From contig JBQDFP010000027.1 in NCBI GenBank assembly GCA_052085365.1, positions 1-10,871 on the forward strand: 10,871 nucleotides of DNA. The letters are read 5' to 3'. A program made the position numbers and the translations under genes. Below are positions 1-7,163 of this stretch, piece by piece (position 1 is the stretch's first letter; every line of letters begins with the position of its first letter). Source of the DNA: Canibacter sp052085365 (GTDB taxonomy: Bacteria > Actinomycetota > Actinomycetes > Actinomycetales > Microbacteriaceae). The notes below the pieces were generated by a model. It made no database searches. It was not told the origin of the DNA and saw only the letters and a program-made list of their open reading frames with translations.

Positions 1-24
1 TATAGACTATGGTCGATATCGACT

Positions 25-43
25 CAAGTAAATGTTTTACTTG
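25..43. promoter_or_regulatory. Palindrome, possible operator
   Basis: CAAGTAAA at 25-32 and TTTACTTG at 36-43 form a perfect 8-base inverted repeat around a 3-base centre. This is the size and AT-rich shape of a binding site for a dimeric regulator such as the GntR type. It lies 150 bases before the M20 gene and close to the window edge, so it may belong to a gene outside the window on the left. The assignment to a regulator is inference. Confidence 0.35.
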
Positions 44-63
44 CGATCAGGCCGGGGTTGTTG

Positions 64-141
64 CATGCGATAAATCCCTCCCTTAAAGCTGGTGGGCAGA
101 AGCACTGTGCGGCGTTGGCACCAGTAACGATGCATCGCATG
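64..141. repeat. Nested inverted repeats upstream of the M20 gene
   Basis: Three roughly concentric dyads are visible: CATGCGAT (64-71) with ATCGCATG (134-141), CTGGTG (89-94) with CACCAG (119-124), and GCAC-T-GTGC (102-110). Their centres fall within about 4 bases of each other (102.5, 106.5, 106). Such nesting could give a long imperfect hairpin in RNA or a set of operators just ahead of the putative M20 promoter. No open reading frame with a plausible start uses this stretch. Folding energy was not computed. Confidence 0.3.
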
Positions 142-162
142 AGGTACCTGACCCGCTAGACT
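134..162 (+). promoter_or_regulatory. Putative promoter of the M20 gene
   Basis: TAGACT at 157-162 matches the actinobacterial TANNNT -10 pattern and is identical to the -10 box proposed for the DUF368 gene at 8937-8942. The expected -35 place (134-139, ATCGCA, 17-base spacer) matches TTGACA poorly. The -10 is bracketed by ACCCG (151-155) and CGGGT (167-171), an inverted repeat that could be an operator. Transcription from here would give a leader of about 23 bases before the GTG at 193. Confidence 0.4.
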
Positions 163-192
163 CGTACGGGTATTGACACGAGAGGCGGCACA

Positions 193-1509
193 GTGGACCG
201 GGGCGGTAAAGCGACAGCGGTGAGGCTTCTGCAAGAGCTGATTCGCGAGGCTTGCGTCAACGACGGTAGCGATGCTTCCGGTCAAGAAATTCGTGCGGTG
301 CGGGTGCTGCAACGTTTCTTCTCCAACACTGACGTTGAGATCGACGTTTTTGAATCGATGCCCGGTCGCGCGTCCCTGGTCGCACGAGTGCAGGGCACAA
401 ACCCGGACGCTCCGAAGCTGGGACTTTTGGGCCACATCGACGTGGTGCCGGCCGATGCGAAAAGCTGGAGCCGTGACCCGTTTGGCGCCGAGATAGTTGA
501 TGATGAAGTGTGGGGCCGGGGAGCGGTCGACATGCTCTATCTGACCGCAATATTTGCGACAGTGCTGCGCGAAGTTGCGGTGTCTGAAACGAAACCCGAG
601 GGCGACCTTGTGCTGCTTGCTGTCGCCGATGAAGAAGCAGGCAGTGAACGCGGGTTGAAATGGCTTATGCGTCAGCATCCGGATGCGGCCAGAGTGACTG
701 AAGTGCTGGGTGAATCCGGTGGTATGCGTGTCGGGCAGCATATTGCGATTGAGGTTGGCGAAAAAGGTTCCGCCGGTCGACGGATTGTCGTGCACGGTGA
801 ACCGGGTCACGCATCGATTCCGTACGGTTCGAAGAACGCAATCGTGCGTTTGGCTGAGGTAGTTGACTTACTTGCGGCGGCGAATGCGCCGGTGCAGCTC
901 ACCCCTGCCTGGGATGCGTTTATTGATGCTCGCGTTGAAGACCCAGAGGTAGCGGCACGGCTTCGCGACCCGGTCAAACTTGATTCAGCTCTGTCGTCAC
1001 TGGGAACGACCGCCGGTTATGCTCACGCGGTGAGTCGCGTGACGTTCTCGCCGACACGTATTGATGCGGGAGTAGCGCACAATGTGATCCCTGATCGGGG
1101 GACGGTCACACTTGATATTCGGACACTGCCGGGCGTCGACGATGACGAAGTTGACCGGCTATTGCGCGAAGCACTTGAGCCGGTGAAGGAATATATCGAG
1201 ATCGAGCACATGCTCGGCTGGGCTGCGACCCTGTCGTCCGCTGACACGCCACTGTTTTCTGCTATCGAGTACGCGATCGATGAAGTGTCGGGTTCTCCCG
1301 TGTTGCCGATGCTTGCCGCGGGTGGCTCTGACTGCCGACTGTACCGACGTTTAGGAGTGCCCGCGTATGGGTTTGGGCTGCTCGGCCCCAGCTGGACCTA
1401 CGAGAAGTATCGTTCGCGGATTCATGGGCATGATGAGCGGATCGATATTGAATCGATTGACTTGACCTATCGTGCACTGCGTCGCGTGGTAGCGCAGCGT
1501 ATTGGGTAG
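193..1509 (+). CDS. M20 family metallopeptidase/amidohydrolase
   Basis: This is a predicted cytoplasmic zinc hydrolase of 438 residues, the usual size for the M20/M25/M40 group, which cleaves dipeptides, N-acyl amino acids or N-carbamoyl amino acids. Recognisable elements are GHIDVVPAD with H81 and D83, WGRGAVDM with the bridging D113, DEEAG with the catalytic E147 and ligand E148, E174 in GESGG, the lid-domain GHASIP with H205, and the C-terminal HGHDERI with H411. The full two-metal site therefore seems present. There is no signal peptide. The GTG start at 193 is chosen because AGAGG (181-185) precedes it at a suitable distance and the conserved fold begins soon after. The substrate cannot be read from the sequence. 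The gene is separated from the transporter operon by 234 bases with a hairpin, so it is probably its own unit, although its product could act on material linked to that operon. Family assignment is firm, exact function is not. Confidence 0.93.
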   Translation: MDRGGKATAVRLLQELIREACVNDGSDASGQEIRAVRVLQRFFSNTDVEIDVFESMPGRASLVARVQGTNPDAPKLGLLGHIDVVPADAKSWSRDPFGAEIVDDEVWGRGAVDMLYLTAIFATVLREVAVSETKPEGDLVLLAVADEEAGSERGLKWLMRQHPDAARVTEVLGESGGMRVGQHIAIEVGEKGSAGRRIVVHGEPGHASIPYGSKNAIVRLAEVVDLLAAANAPVQLTPAWDAFIDARVEDPEVAARLRDPVKLDSALSSLGTTAGYAHAVSRVTFSPTRIDAGVAHNVIPDRGTVTLDIRTLPGVDDDEVDRLLREALEPVKEYIEIEHMLGWAATLSSADTPLFSAIEYAIDEVSGSPVLPMLAAGGSDCRLYRRLGVPAYGFGLLGPSWTYEKYRSRIHGHDERIDIESIDLTYRALRRVVAQRIG

Positions 1510-1519
1510 CTCTCCAAAA

Positions 1520-1641
1520 ATTAGTGAATAGTTTTATCCCTGATCAGGGCAATAAAACAGGTGAATTTGTCGCGTCCTGAAGCACTGATATTAGTGAAAC
1601 CTTGATTCTTCATAAGTATCGGTCTTTTTCTGCACTAATTC
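1520..1641. promoter_or_regulatory. Repeated ATTAGTG motifs, candidate operators
   Basis: ATTAGTGAA occurs at 1520-1528 and again at 1590-1598, exactly 70 bases apart, and a third copy lies inverted at 1633-1640 (CACTAATT, the complement of AATTAGTG). The second copy is half of an imperfect palindrome, CACT (1583-1586) with AGTG (1593-1596). Multiple phased half-sites ahead of an operon suit a cooperative regulator such as an Lrp/AsnC octamer, and two such regulators are encoded at 7899-8853. The link to those proteins is inference. Confidence 0.4.
1531..1558. terminator. Hairpin after the M20 gene, terminator-like
   Basis: GTTTTAT (1531-1537) pairs with ATAAAAC (1552-1558), and between them lies the self-complementary CCCTGATCAGGG (1538-1549), with a CA bulge at 1550-1551. 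It starts 22 bases after the M20 stop codon, where a terminator would be expected. There is no long T-run after it on the + strand, so it is not a textbook intrinsic terminator. It may instead be an operator, since it sits among the ATTAGTG motifs. Confidence 0.45.
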
Positions 1642-1669
1642 TTCGTTCGTCCGATCTATCTTCTAGGGT
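1642..1669 (+). promoter_or_regulatory. Weak candidate promoter of the pot operon
   Basis: TAGGGT at 1664-1669 and TATCTT at 1657-1662 both fit the loose TANNNT -10 pattern. The upstream TTCGTT (1642-1647) is a poor -35. Either -10 would leave a leader of roughly 70-80 bases before the ATG at 1744. The inverted ATTAGTG copy at 1633-1640 would lie over or next to the -35 region, a natural place for control. The exact start cannot be decided by eye. Confidence 0.25.
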
Positions 1670-1743
1670 GGACAGCTTGGAGACTTGAAGAGGTTGCAGG
1701 TGACGAAGTAACCCGACCTGAATTTTTCACACGAGGGAGTGCT

Positions 1744-2658
1744 ATGACGTCAACGTCGACGGTACCGATTCATATACGTAGAAAACGACCAAAACTACAG
1801 TATGGATCGTTCGGGCTGCTGCTGCCTGGAATAATTACGATCTTCGTTCTCGCGATTGTCCCGCTGTTTATTGTCGCGCGAAACAGTTTCGCAAACGCAG
1901 ACAACTACGGTGGCATTGTTGGCGGGTTCACGCTCGACAACTACGCGGGTCTGGCAGACCCCGCCTACGCAAAGATGCTGGGCTATTCACTCTTGCTCGC
2001 GTTCGTGAACACCGTCATTTGCGTGGTGTTGGGGTACCTCACCTCGTACTTTATTGTGACGAGGCCCGAAGGGCGTCAAGGCTTTCTCCTGTTGCTCGTG
2101 ATCGTGCCGTTCTGGACGGACTTCATCGTGCGTACCTTCGCCTGGATTACCCTCCTGGGAAGTAAGGGGCCAGTCTCGGGTATCTTTGGTCTCTTCGGGA
2201 ACGAAGGTTTCACGCTGATTCCGAGCGAATTTTCAGTGCTGATCGGCATGGTGTACGCGTTCTTGCCGACCGCGGTTTTCCCAATATACGCGTCAATGCG
2301 TTCAGTTGATCGTTCGCTACGTGAAGCCGCCGAAGATCTCGGCTGCGGTTGGTTCGGTGTGCACCGACGCGTCTGGCTGCCGCTGAGTAAACCGGGTGTG
2401 CTTGGCGCGGTCTTGTTGACGTTCGTCCCCACAATGGGAGCGTTCTTTATTCCGATCCTGCTCGGCGGTGGCAAGAACCCGATTATCGGCAACATCATCG
2501 TGACCTTGTACACCGAATTTAGAAACCAGCCCATGGGCGCGGCACTGTCGATGGTGCTGCTGCTTCTGCTGATCGTCTCAGCGGCATTGCTGATTCTCGG
2601 ACTGCGTGAAAAGAAGCCGAAGGCGCCCACTATCGAGGGGAAGGCACAGCGTGGATAA
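1744..2658 (+). CDS. potB: Pot-type ABC transporter permease (PotB-like)
   Basis: This 304-residue inner-membrane permease is the first subunit of a spermidine/putrescine-type importer. A basic N-terminus is followed by about six hydrophobic segments, near residues 22-46, 79-105, 113-137, 164-183, 219-241 and 267-288. Between the fourth and fifth lies the EAA loop that docks on the ATPase, with E194-A-A and G200 in REAAEDLG followed by the usual LPLSKPG. FWTDFIVRT near 123-131 is typical of PotB. The ATG at 1744 has a strong ribosome site, GAGGGAG at 1733-1739. It is the first gene of the long co-directional block, and its 3' end overlaps potC by 8 bases, which indicates coupled translation. 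Family identity is clear. The substrate is less certain, because related permeases carry putrescine, spermidine and other small organic compounds. Confidence 0.92.
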   Translation: MTSTSTVPIHIRRKRPKLQYGSFGLLLPGIITIFVLAIVPLFIVARNSFANADNYGGIVGGFTLDNYAGLADPAYAKMLGYSLLLAFVNTVICVVLGYLTSYFIVTRPEGRQGFLLLLVIVPFWTDFIVRTFAWITLLGSKGPVSGIFGLFGNEGFTLIPSEFSVLIGMVYAFLPTAVFPIYASMRSVDRSLREAAEDLGCGWFGVHRRVWLPLSKPGVLGAVLLTFVPTMGAFFIPILLGGGKNPIIGNIIVTLYTEFRNQPMGAALSMVLLLLLIVSAALLILGLREKKPKAPTIEGKAQRG

Positions 2659-3424
2659 ATTAGTTTCCGGCATCGCACGAGCAGTGTTCATATTTCTGTA
2701 TGTGCCCATCATTGCCGTTATCGTCTTTTCCTTTAATGCGAGCGGCACGAACTACAAGTTCGAAGGCGTGACACTGCGCTGGTACGTCGAGCTCTTTCAA
2801 AACGAGGGGCTGATGAGCAGCCTGAAGGTGAGTTTCATTGTGGCGCTGGTTGCCGCAACAATCGCCACCTGTATTGGCACCCTGTTTTCACTCGGCATGA
2901 TCTCCTATAAGGGGCCCGCGAAATCAAGCCTTTTTGCGATGATCGCGATTCCGATTATCGTGCCCGAGATCGTTTTAGGTGTGGCGCTGTTGAGCCTCGT
3001 GGGCGCAGCGAAGATATCGCTCGGTTACGGGACACTCATCTTGGGTCACCTTGTCTTTTCGTTGCCGTTGGCAATCCTCGTGTTGATGAGTTCAGCACTG
3101 ATGCTCGATAAGAGCCTGCCCGAAGCTGCGAAAGACCTCGGCTGCACGCCAATACAAACATTTACTCGCGTGTACTTCCCGCTGCTGAGACCAGCGATAC
3201 TTGCATCGTGGCTGTTGAGCTTCACCACATCGTTCAGCAACATTGTGATGTCCACGTTCCTCGGTGGCATTGGCACGACCACGTTGCCGCTGCGTATTTA
3301 TTCAAGTCTGAAGACTGGTCTTTCGCCGTCAATTAATGCGATCGGCGCCCTACTTATTCTGCTCACGCTCGTGATTGTTCTGAGTGTGGGTGTCAAACAA
3401 ATGCGTCGAATCGTGGCGAGCTAG
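2651..3424 (+). CDS. potC: Pot-type ABC transporter permease (PotC-like)
   Basis: This is the second permease of the importer, 257 residues from the chosen GTG at 2651. That start is preferred over an in-frame GTG at 2606 because GAGGGGAAGG (2635-2644) lies 6 bases upstream and because PotC proteins normally begin just before the first membrane helix. The start shares the bases GTGGATAA with the end of potB, so the stop codon of one gene lies inside the first codons of the next. About six membrane segments are visible, near 9-29, 59-84, 93-117, 130-152, 182-204 and 228-250. The EAA loop is PEAAKDLG at 157-164, followed by FPLLRPAI. YVPIIAVIVFSFN near the N-terminus is a familiar PotC pattern. 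PotC pairs with PotB to form the channel. Confidence 0.92.
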   Translation: MDKLVSGIARAVFIFLYVPIIAVIVFSFNASGTNYKFEGVTLRWYVELFQNEGLMSSLKVSFIVALVAATIATCIGTLFSLGMISYKGPAKSSLFAMIAIPIIVPEIVLGVALLSLVGAAKISLGYGTLILGHLVFSLPLAILVLMSSALMLDKSLPEAAKDLGCTPIQTFTRVYFPLLRPAILASWLLSFTTSFSNIVMSTFLGGIGTTTLPLRIYSSLKTGLSPSINAIGALLILLTLVIVLSVGVKQMRRIVAS

Positions 3425-3456
3425 TCACGTTGGCGAGGCTTTCAAAGGAGAAAACT

Positions 3457-4512
3457 ATGACAAAGAAAATGATCCGAATTGGTGCAATTGCCGGAATTGC
3501 TGCCCTGGCGCTTACTGGATGTTCCGGTGGCGGTAGCTCTGAAGACTCATTGAGCGTGTACGCCTGGGAGGGTGAGATTCCCGACGAGATCGTACAGAAC
3601 TTTGAAGAAGAAACCGGCATTAAAGTGACAGTCGACAACTTCGACAGCAACGAAACCATGATCTCCAAGCTGGCGTCAGGGAACACCGGCTACGACATCG
3701 TGCAGCCGAGCCAGTACGCAATTCAGCAGTTGGTCGGTCAAGAACTTCTTGAACCTCTCGACCACTCCAAGCTTGAAGGCATGGAGAACCTGACTGACAA
3801 GTTCGTTGACCCCTCATATGACCCGGGTAACGAGCATGCACTCCCGTGGGTCTGGGGCACAACCGGCATTCTCTACAACAGCACCTGCACCGGTGGCGAA
3901 GAGATTACGAGCTGGGAGTCACTGTTTGACCCGAAATGGAAAAACAAGATCTACATGCTCGACAATATGCTTGCTGCGTACATTGTTGGCTTGCAGGTGA
4001 ACGGCTATTCAGCAGATAGCACCGACGAAGCTGAGATCGAGAAAGCAACCGAAACGCTCATTGACCAGAAAGACATTCTTGCTGGTTACAACGCAACCAA
4101 TGTCGAAGAGCTCATCACCAGCGGCGACGCCTGTGTGGCCGAGGCTTGGGCGGGCACCGCAACCGCAACTGCAGTCGCAGAAAACGACGACGTTCACTAC
4201 GTCGTACCCGATGAAGGCGGCAGCCTGTGGGTCGACTCAGTAGCCATCGCGAAAGGCGCGCCTCACGAAGAGAACGCCTACAAGTTCTTGAACTACCTGC
4301 TGCAGCCAGAAGTCGCGGCTGTTGCGACCAACGCGTCAGCATCAGCAGTTGCGAATAAGACTGCTCAAGAATTCGTGACCGATCAAGAACTCCTGGACAA
4401 CCCTGCGGTGTTTGCCCCTGAAGACCAGATCGACAATGCAGATTTCATTGTGGATCCGGGCGAAGCAATGAAGTTCTACCAGCAGGGATGGACTCGCGTG
4501 AAGTCCTCATAG
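3457..4512 (+). CDS. potD: PotD-like substrate-binding lipoprotein
   Basis: This is the extracellular solute receptor of the importer, 351 residues. The ATG at 3457 is chosen because AAAGGAG (3444-3450) precedes it, and an in-frame TTG at 3430 would precede that ribosome site. A signal peptide ends in a lipobox, LTGC with C22, so the mature protein should be anchored to the membrane by lipid. The PotD fold is evident from YAWEGEIP (35-42), SNETMISKL (64-72), YDIVQPSQY (79-87), LPWVWGTTG (129-137), W231 in EAWAGTA, and LWVDSVAI (257-264) with W258 and D260. Compared with E. coli PotD as recalled, the residues matching the ligand-binding D168 and E171 appear to be N170 and A173. The aromatic box and the D257 equivalent are kept. 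The ligand may therefore be smaller or less basic than spermidine. That inference rests on a by-eye alignment. Confidence 0.9.
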   Translation: MTKKMIRIGAIAGIAALALTGCSGGGSSEDSLSVYAWEGEIPDEIVQNFEEETGIKVTVDNFDSNETMISKLASGNTGYDIVQPSQYAIQQLVGQELLEPLDHSKLEGMENLTDKFVDPSYDPGNEHALPWVWGTTGILYNSTCTGGEEITSWESLFDPKWKNKIYMLDNMLAAYIVGLQVNGYSADSTDEAEIEKATETLIDQKDILAGYNATNVEELITSGDACVAEAWAGTATATAVAENDDVHYVVPDEGGSLWVDSVAIAKGAPHEENAYKFLNYLLQPEVAAVATNASASAVANKTAQEFVTDQELLDNPAVFAPEDQIDNADFIVDPGEAMKFYQQGWTRVKSS

Positions 4513-4571
4513 AGGAGACCTCACGACGACGAACACGCGAAACGAATGAGACTAGAGCAGAAGGGCCACTA

Positions 4572-5542
4572 GTGAACACGCAAAATCGGCTACCCGCAGT
4601 GGTATTAACAGGCGTTACGAAGCGATTTGGTGACTTTACCGCAGTGAAGCCGCTGGACTTGGAAATTCGTGACAACGAATTCTTTTCAATCCTCGGTCCC
4701 TCGGGCTGCGGGAAGACCACGCTTATGCGCATGATCACCGGTCTTGAAACCCCAACGAGTGGCCTGATCGAACTCAATGGTGAAGACGTGACGCGGGTAC
4801 CGACGCGTAAGCGCGACCTGAACATGCTCTTCCAGAGTTACGCGCTCTTTCCACACCTGACGGTCTTTGACAACGCAGTGTTCGAGTTGCGAGTGCGTAA
4901 GGTCGAAAAGAAAGAAGCCGACCGCCGTGCAATGGAAGCGCTTGAACTGGTCAAGCTTGACCACCTGGCCACCAGAAAGCCAGACGAGCTTTCAGGTGGC
5001 CAGCGTCAGCGCGTCGCGCTCGCACGTGCCGTGGTGTCGAACCCGAAGGTGGTCCTGCTGGATGAACCGCTCGGCGCACTCGACCAGAAACTGCGAAAAG
5101 AAATGCAGTTTGAGCTCAAGCGAATGCAACGCGAAGTTGGCATCACATTCATTTACGTCACACACGATCAGGGTGAAGCCCTGACCATGTCTGACCGTAT
5201 TGCTGTGATGTCTGAGGGACAGATTGAACAGGTGGGCACGCCCGAAGAAATCTATAACCGCCCGACCACGAAGTTCACCGGTGGCTTTATCGGAAACTGC
5301 AATCTGTTCGACGTGACAGCCCCGACCGGCGCAGGCGGCCACACGGTTTCAGTGGAGATCAATGACCAGCTTGGTGTTGCGGCAACGCTCGCTGACGATG
5401 TGACGCATGCACAAGATGCGACGCTGCTGGTGCGGCCAGAACGCATCAACGTCACCAAGACCGAGGGTGACTATGACGCGACGCTGACAGCCGCAACGTT
5501 CCTCGGGAACGAATGGCAGCTTGAACTCGACCTGGGTGACAA
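4572..5542 (+). CDS. potA: Pot-type ABC transporter ATPase, 3' end lost in gap
   Basis: This is the ATP-hydrolysing subunit of the importer, with 323 residues visible before the sequence gap. The GTG at 4572 is chosen because AGAAGGG (4559-4565) lies 6 bases before it. The upstream in-frame ATG at 4488 lies inside potD and would add 28 residues unlike the family. All nucleotide-binding motifs are intact: Walker A GPSGCGKTT (42-50), Q-loop Q88 in LFQSYALFPH, signature LSGGQRQR (140-147), Walker B VVLLDEP (160-166) and switch H198 in THDQGEAL. The C-terminal TOBE region, with LLVRPERINV (285-294), has begun. Full PotA proteins are about 350-380 residues, so roughly 30-50 codons are missing. Finding the ATPase gene last (B-C-D-A) differs from E. 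coli potABCD. Confidence 0.93.
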
Positions 5543-5642
5543 NNNNNNNNNNNNNNNNNNNNNNNNNNNNNNNNNNNNNNNNNNNNNNNNNNNNNNNNNN
5601 NNNNNNNNNNNNNNNNNNNNNNNNNNNNNNNNNNNNNNNNNN
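5543..5642. other. Assembly gap of 100 Ns
   Basis: There are exactly 100 consecutive undetermined bases, a conventional placeholder length, so the true size is unknown. The gap removes the end of potA and everything between it and the start region of the CN-hydrolase gene. Small genes, a promoter or a terminator could be hidden here, so continuity of the operon across it is assumed, not shown. Confidence 0.97.
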
Positions 5643-5652
5643 GAAGCGACTC

Positions 5653-6462
5653 GTGAAAGTAGCTACAGCTCAGTTTGAGCCGTCCACAAACGTCGAAACC
5701 AACATCACCAAAATTCGAGAGTTCGTTACCGCTGCAAAAAGCGAAGGCGCCGAACTTGTGGTGTTCCCCGAAGAAACCATGCTGGTTGCCGACCCAGGAA
5801 CTAGCGATGAGTTTCGCCACACCGTGCGCGAGAACTGGGACGATTTCAAACAAGAAATCGTACGACTTGCAACATCGAACAAGATCGCCATCGTTGCGTG
5901 CGGGTACGAACCGATCGCACACGTAGACCGTGTGCACAACACCATTGTGATCGTTGATGCTGCTGGCACGACGCTGGCCGAATACCGCAAGATTCACCTG
6001 TACGACGCGTTCCACTACAAAGAGTCCGACTATGTTCAGCACGGTCAGGTACTCCCGCCGGTTGTTGACATTAACGGTTTCCGGATGGGCATCGCCAACT
6101 GCTACGACCTACGGTTCCCCGAACTGTTCCGGTCACTCAGTGATCAGGGAGCTGACGTGCTGCTCATGCCGGCCGCGTGGGTGCGCGGCCCGGGCAAAGA
6201 AGAGCACTGGACGACACTTTTGGCAGCCCGGGCGATTGAAAACGTCAGCTGGGTGGTTGCCTCGGGCACCGTAGGCGAAGACACCGCCGGTTTAAGTTGC
6301 ATTATCGACCCGCTCGGCACAACAGTCGCCAGCATCGACGGACATGACGAGCGAATCGTCACCGCGGAATTGACCCGAGACAAGCTGACTCAAGCACGCA
6401 AGGCTCTGCCAGCGCTCGACAACCGCCGCATCACCCTTTCTTACGAACTTCAAGGAGCGTAA
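5653..6462 (+). CDS. Carbon-nitrogen hydrolase (nitrilase superfamily)
   Basis: This cytoplasmic enzyme of 269 residues would hydrolyse an amide, nitrile or carbamoyl C-N bond through a Glu-Lys-Cys triad. All three residues are visible: E40 in VVFPEE, K113 in YRKIHLYD and C150 in NCYDLRFPE. YRKIHLYD and CYDLRFPELFR resemble the Nit1/Nit2 branch (omega-amidase or deaminated-glutathione amidase) more than true nitrilases. The GTG at 5653 is proposed because the protein then begins VKVATAQFEP, like the usual start of the family. The gap just upstream hides any ribosome site, and an earlier start cannot be excluded. The gene abuts the next one directly (TAA then ATG), so the two are almost certainly co-transcribed. 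A role in releasing ammonia from the imported compound or an intermediate is inference. Confidence 0.9.
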   Translation: MKVATAQFEPSTNVETNITKIREFVTAAKSEGAELVVFPEETMLVADPGTSDEFRHTVRENWDDFKQEIVRLATSNKIAIVACGYEPIAHVDRVHNTIVIVDAAGTTLAEYRKIHLYDAFHYKESDYVQHGQVLPPVVDINGFRMGIANCYDLRFPELFRSLSDQGADVLLMPAAWVRGPGKEEHWTTLLAARAIENVSWVVASGTVGEDTAGLSCIIDPLGTTVASIDGHDERIVTAELTRDKLTQARKALPALDNRRITLSYELQGA

Positions 6463-7122
6463 ATGTTTGAAATCAATGACAACCCCGCAGTGCTTCCGGC
6501 TGAACTGCAGCACAAGCTTGAACGCGTTGGTTTCCCCACTCTTGGGCACTACATCGAAGAGGGCTTCGTCCAGTCTTCGGTGCGTCGCCTCGCCGGGACG
6601 AAACGAGTTGTTGGCACCGCAGTTACGGTGCGGCTCACCCCCACCGATTCGACACTGCTTCATCATGTTGCTGGTCTCGTGAACGAGGGGCACGTGGTGG
6701 TGATTGAAACCGGTGGCAGCTCCCAGCATGCACCGCTAGGAGAAGTCGTTGCGGCACAGCTCAAGTTCCGTGGGGCCGAAGGCGCAGTCGTTGACGGGAA
6801 CATCACCGACGTTGAAGAAATCAATGAGATTGGGTTGCCCGTGTACGGCCGCGGCACCAGCTTGTTGACCACCAAACTGCATGATATTGCAACGGGTGGC
6901 ATTAACGTGCCGATCGTCTGCGGTGGTGTGCAGGTGAATCCAGGCGACGTGGTCTTGGGTGACGCGAACGGTTTGCTCGTGCGACCACAAGAACAACTCG
7001 AGAAAGTCATCGATATTGCTCTTGAAGATGACGCAGAAGAGCCAGAGTTCATTGAACAGCTCCGTCAAGGTGGACTCTTGGGTGACCTTGCTGGTGCATC
7101 AGAAATGATCAAGAACTGGTAG
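6463..7122 (+). CDS. RraA / HMG-aldolase-like family protein
   Basis: This 219-residue protein belongs to the RraA-like superfamily, often mislabelled as dimethylmenaquinone methyltransferase. Members include 4-hydroxy-4-methyl-2-oxoglutarate/4-carboxy-4-hydroxy-2-oxoadipate aldolases, oxaloacetate decarboxylases and the RNase E inhibitor RraA. Visible family features are GGSSQHAPLGE (84-94), GAEGAVVDG (104-112), LPVYGRGTS (125-133) and VQVNPGDVVLGDANGLLV (156-173). In the aldolases the sequence after VVDG ends in Arg-Asp. Here it is DGNITD, so the Arg that contacts pyruvate is replaced by T115 while the metal-side D116 is kept. The ATG follows the previous stop without a spacer, and AAGGAG at 6452-6457 lies inside that gene's end. 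In this operon a lyase acting on a keto or hydroxy acid is plausible, but the Arg loss makes classical aldolase activity uncertain. Confidence 0.85.
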   Translation: MFEINDNPAVLPAELQHKLERVGFPTLGHYIEEGFVQSSVRRLAGTKRVVGTAVTVRLTPTDSTLLHHVAGLVNEGHVVVIETGGSSQHAPLGEVVAAQLKFRGAEGAVVDGNITDVEEINEIGLPVYGRGTSLLTTKLHDIATGGINVPIVCGGVQVNPGDVVLGDANGLLVRPQEQLEKVIDIALEDDAEEPEFIEQLRQGGLLGDLAGASEMIKNW

Positions 7123-7134
7123 CGCAGCCGCTAC
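7119..7134 (+). other. Intercistronic hairpin over the RraA-like stop codon
   Basis: GTAGCG (7119-7124) and CGCTAC (7129-7134) form a perfect 6-base stem with a 4-base loop CAGC. The stem includes the TAG stop codon at 7120-7122. No T-run follows, so it is not a standard terminator. It may affect mRNA stability or the ratio of the flanking proteins. Confidence 0.4.
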
Positions 7135-7163
7135 AAGCGAATAAGAAAAAGAATGAGGTATCA

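Noticed and set aside
173..178. TTGACA just before the M20 gene
   Set aside because: It is a perfect -35 hexamer, but a -10 would fall inside the coding region at about 196-201, where the sequence is GACCGG. The TAGACT at 157-162 is more plausible.
37..810. Long open frame of 257 codons on the minus strand
   Set aside because: It lies opposite the M20 gene, whose catalytic motifs are clear. Its translation is rich in His, Arg and Cys, resembles no family I know, and has no ribosome site.
1685..1711. Tiny open frame TTG...TAA ahead of potB as a leader peptide
   Set aside because: It has eight codons with no ribosome site and no run of a regulatory amino acid.
1697..1727. CAGGT/ACCTG stem followed by AATTTTT as an attenuator
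   Set aside because: The stem is only 5 base pairs with a 14-base loop, too weak to propose a terminator.
2076..2678. Minus-strand open frame of 200 codons across potB
   Set aside because: It is a shadow of the potB reading frame, Ser/Arg/Pro-rich and without domain features.
5643..5678. Continuation of potA after the gap, ending at a TGA
   Set aside because: The reading frame depends on the placeholder length of 100 Ns, and the residues do not resemble a PotA C-terminus.
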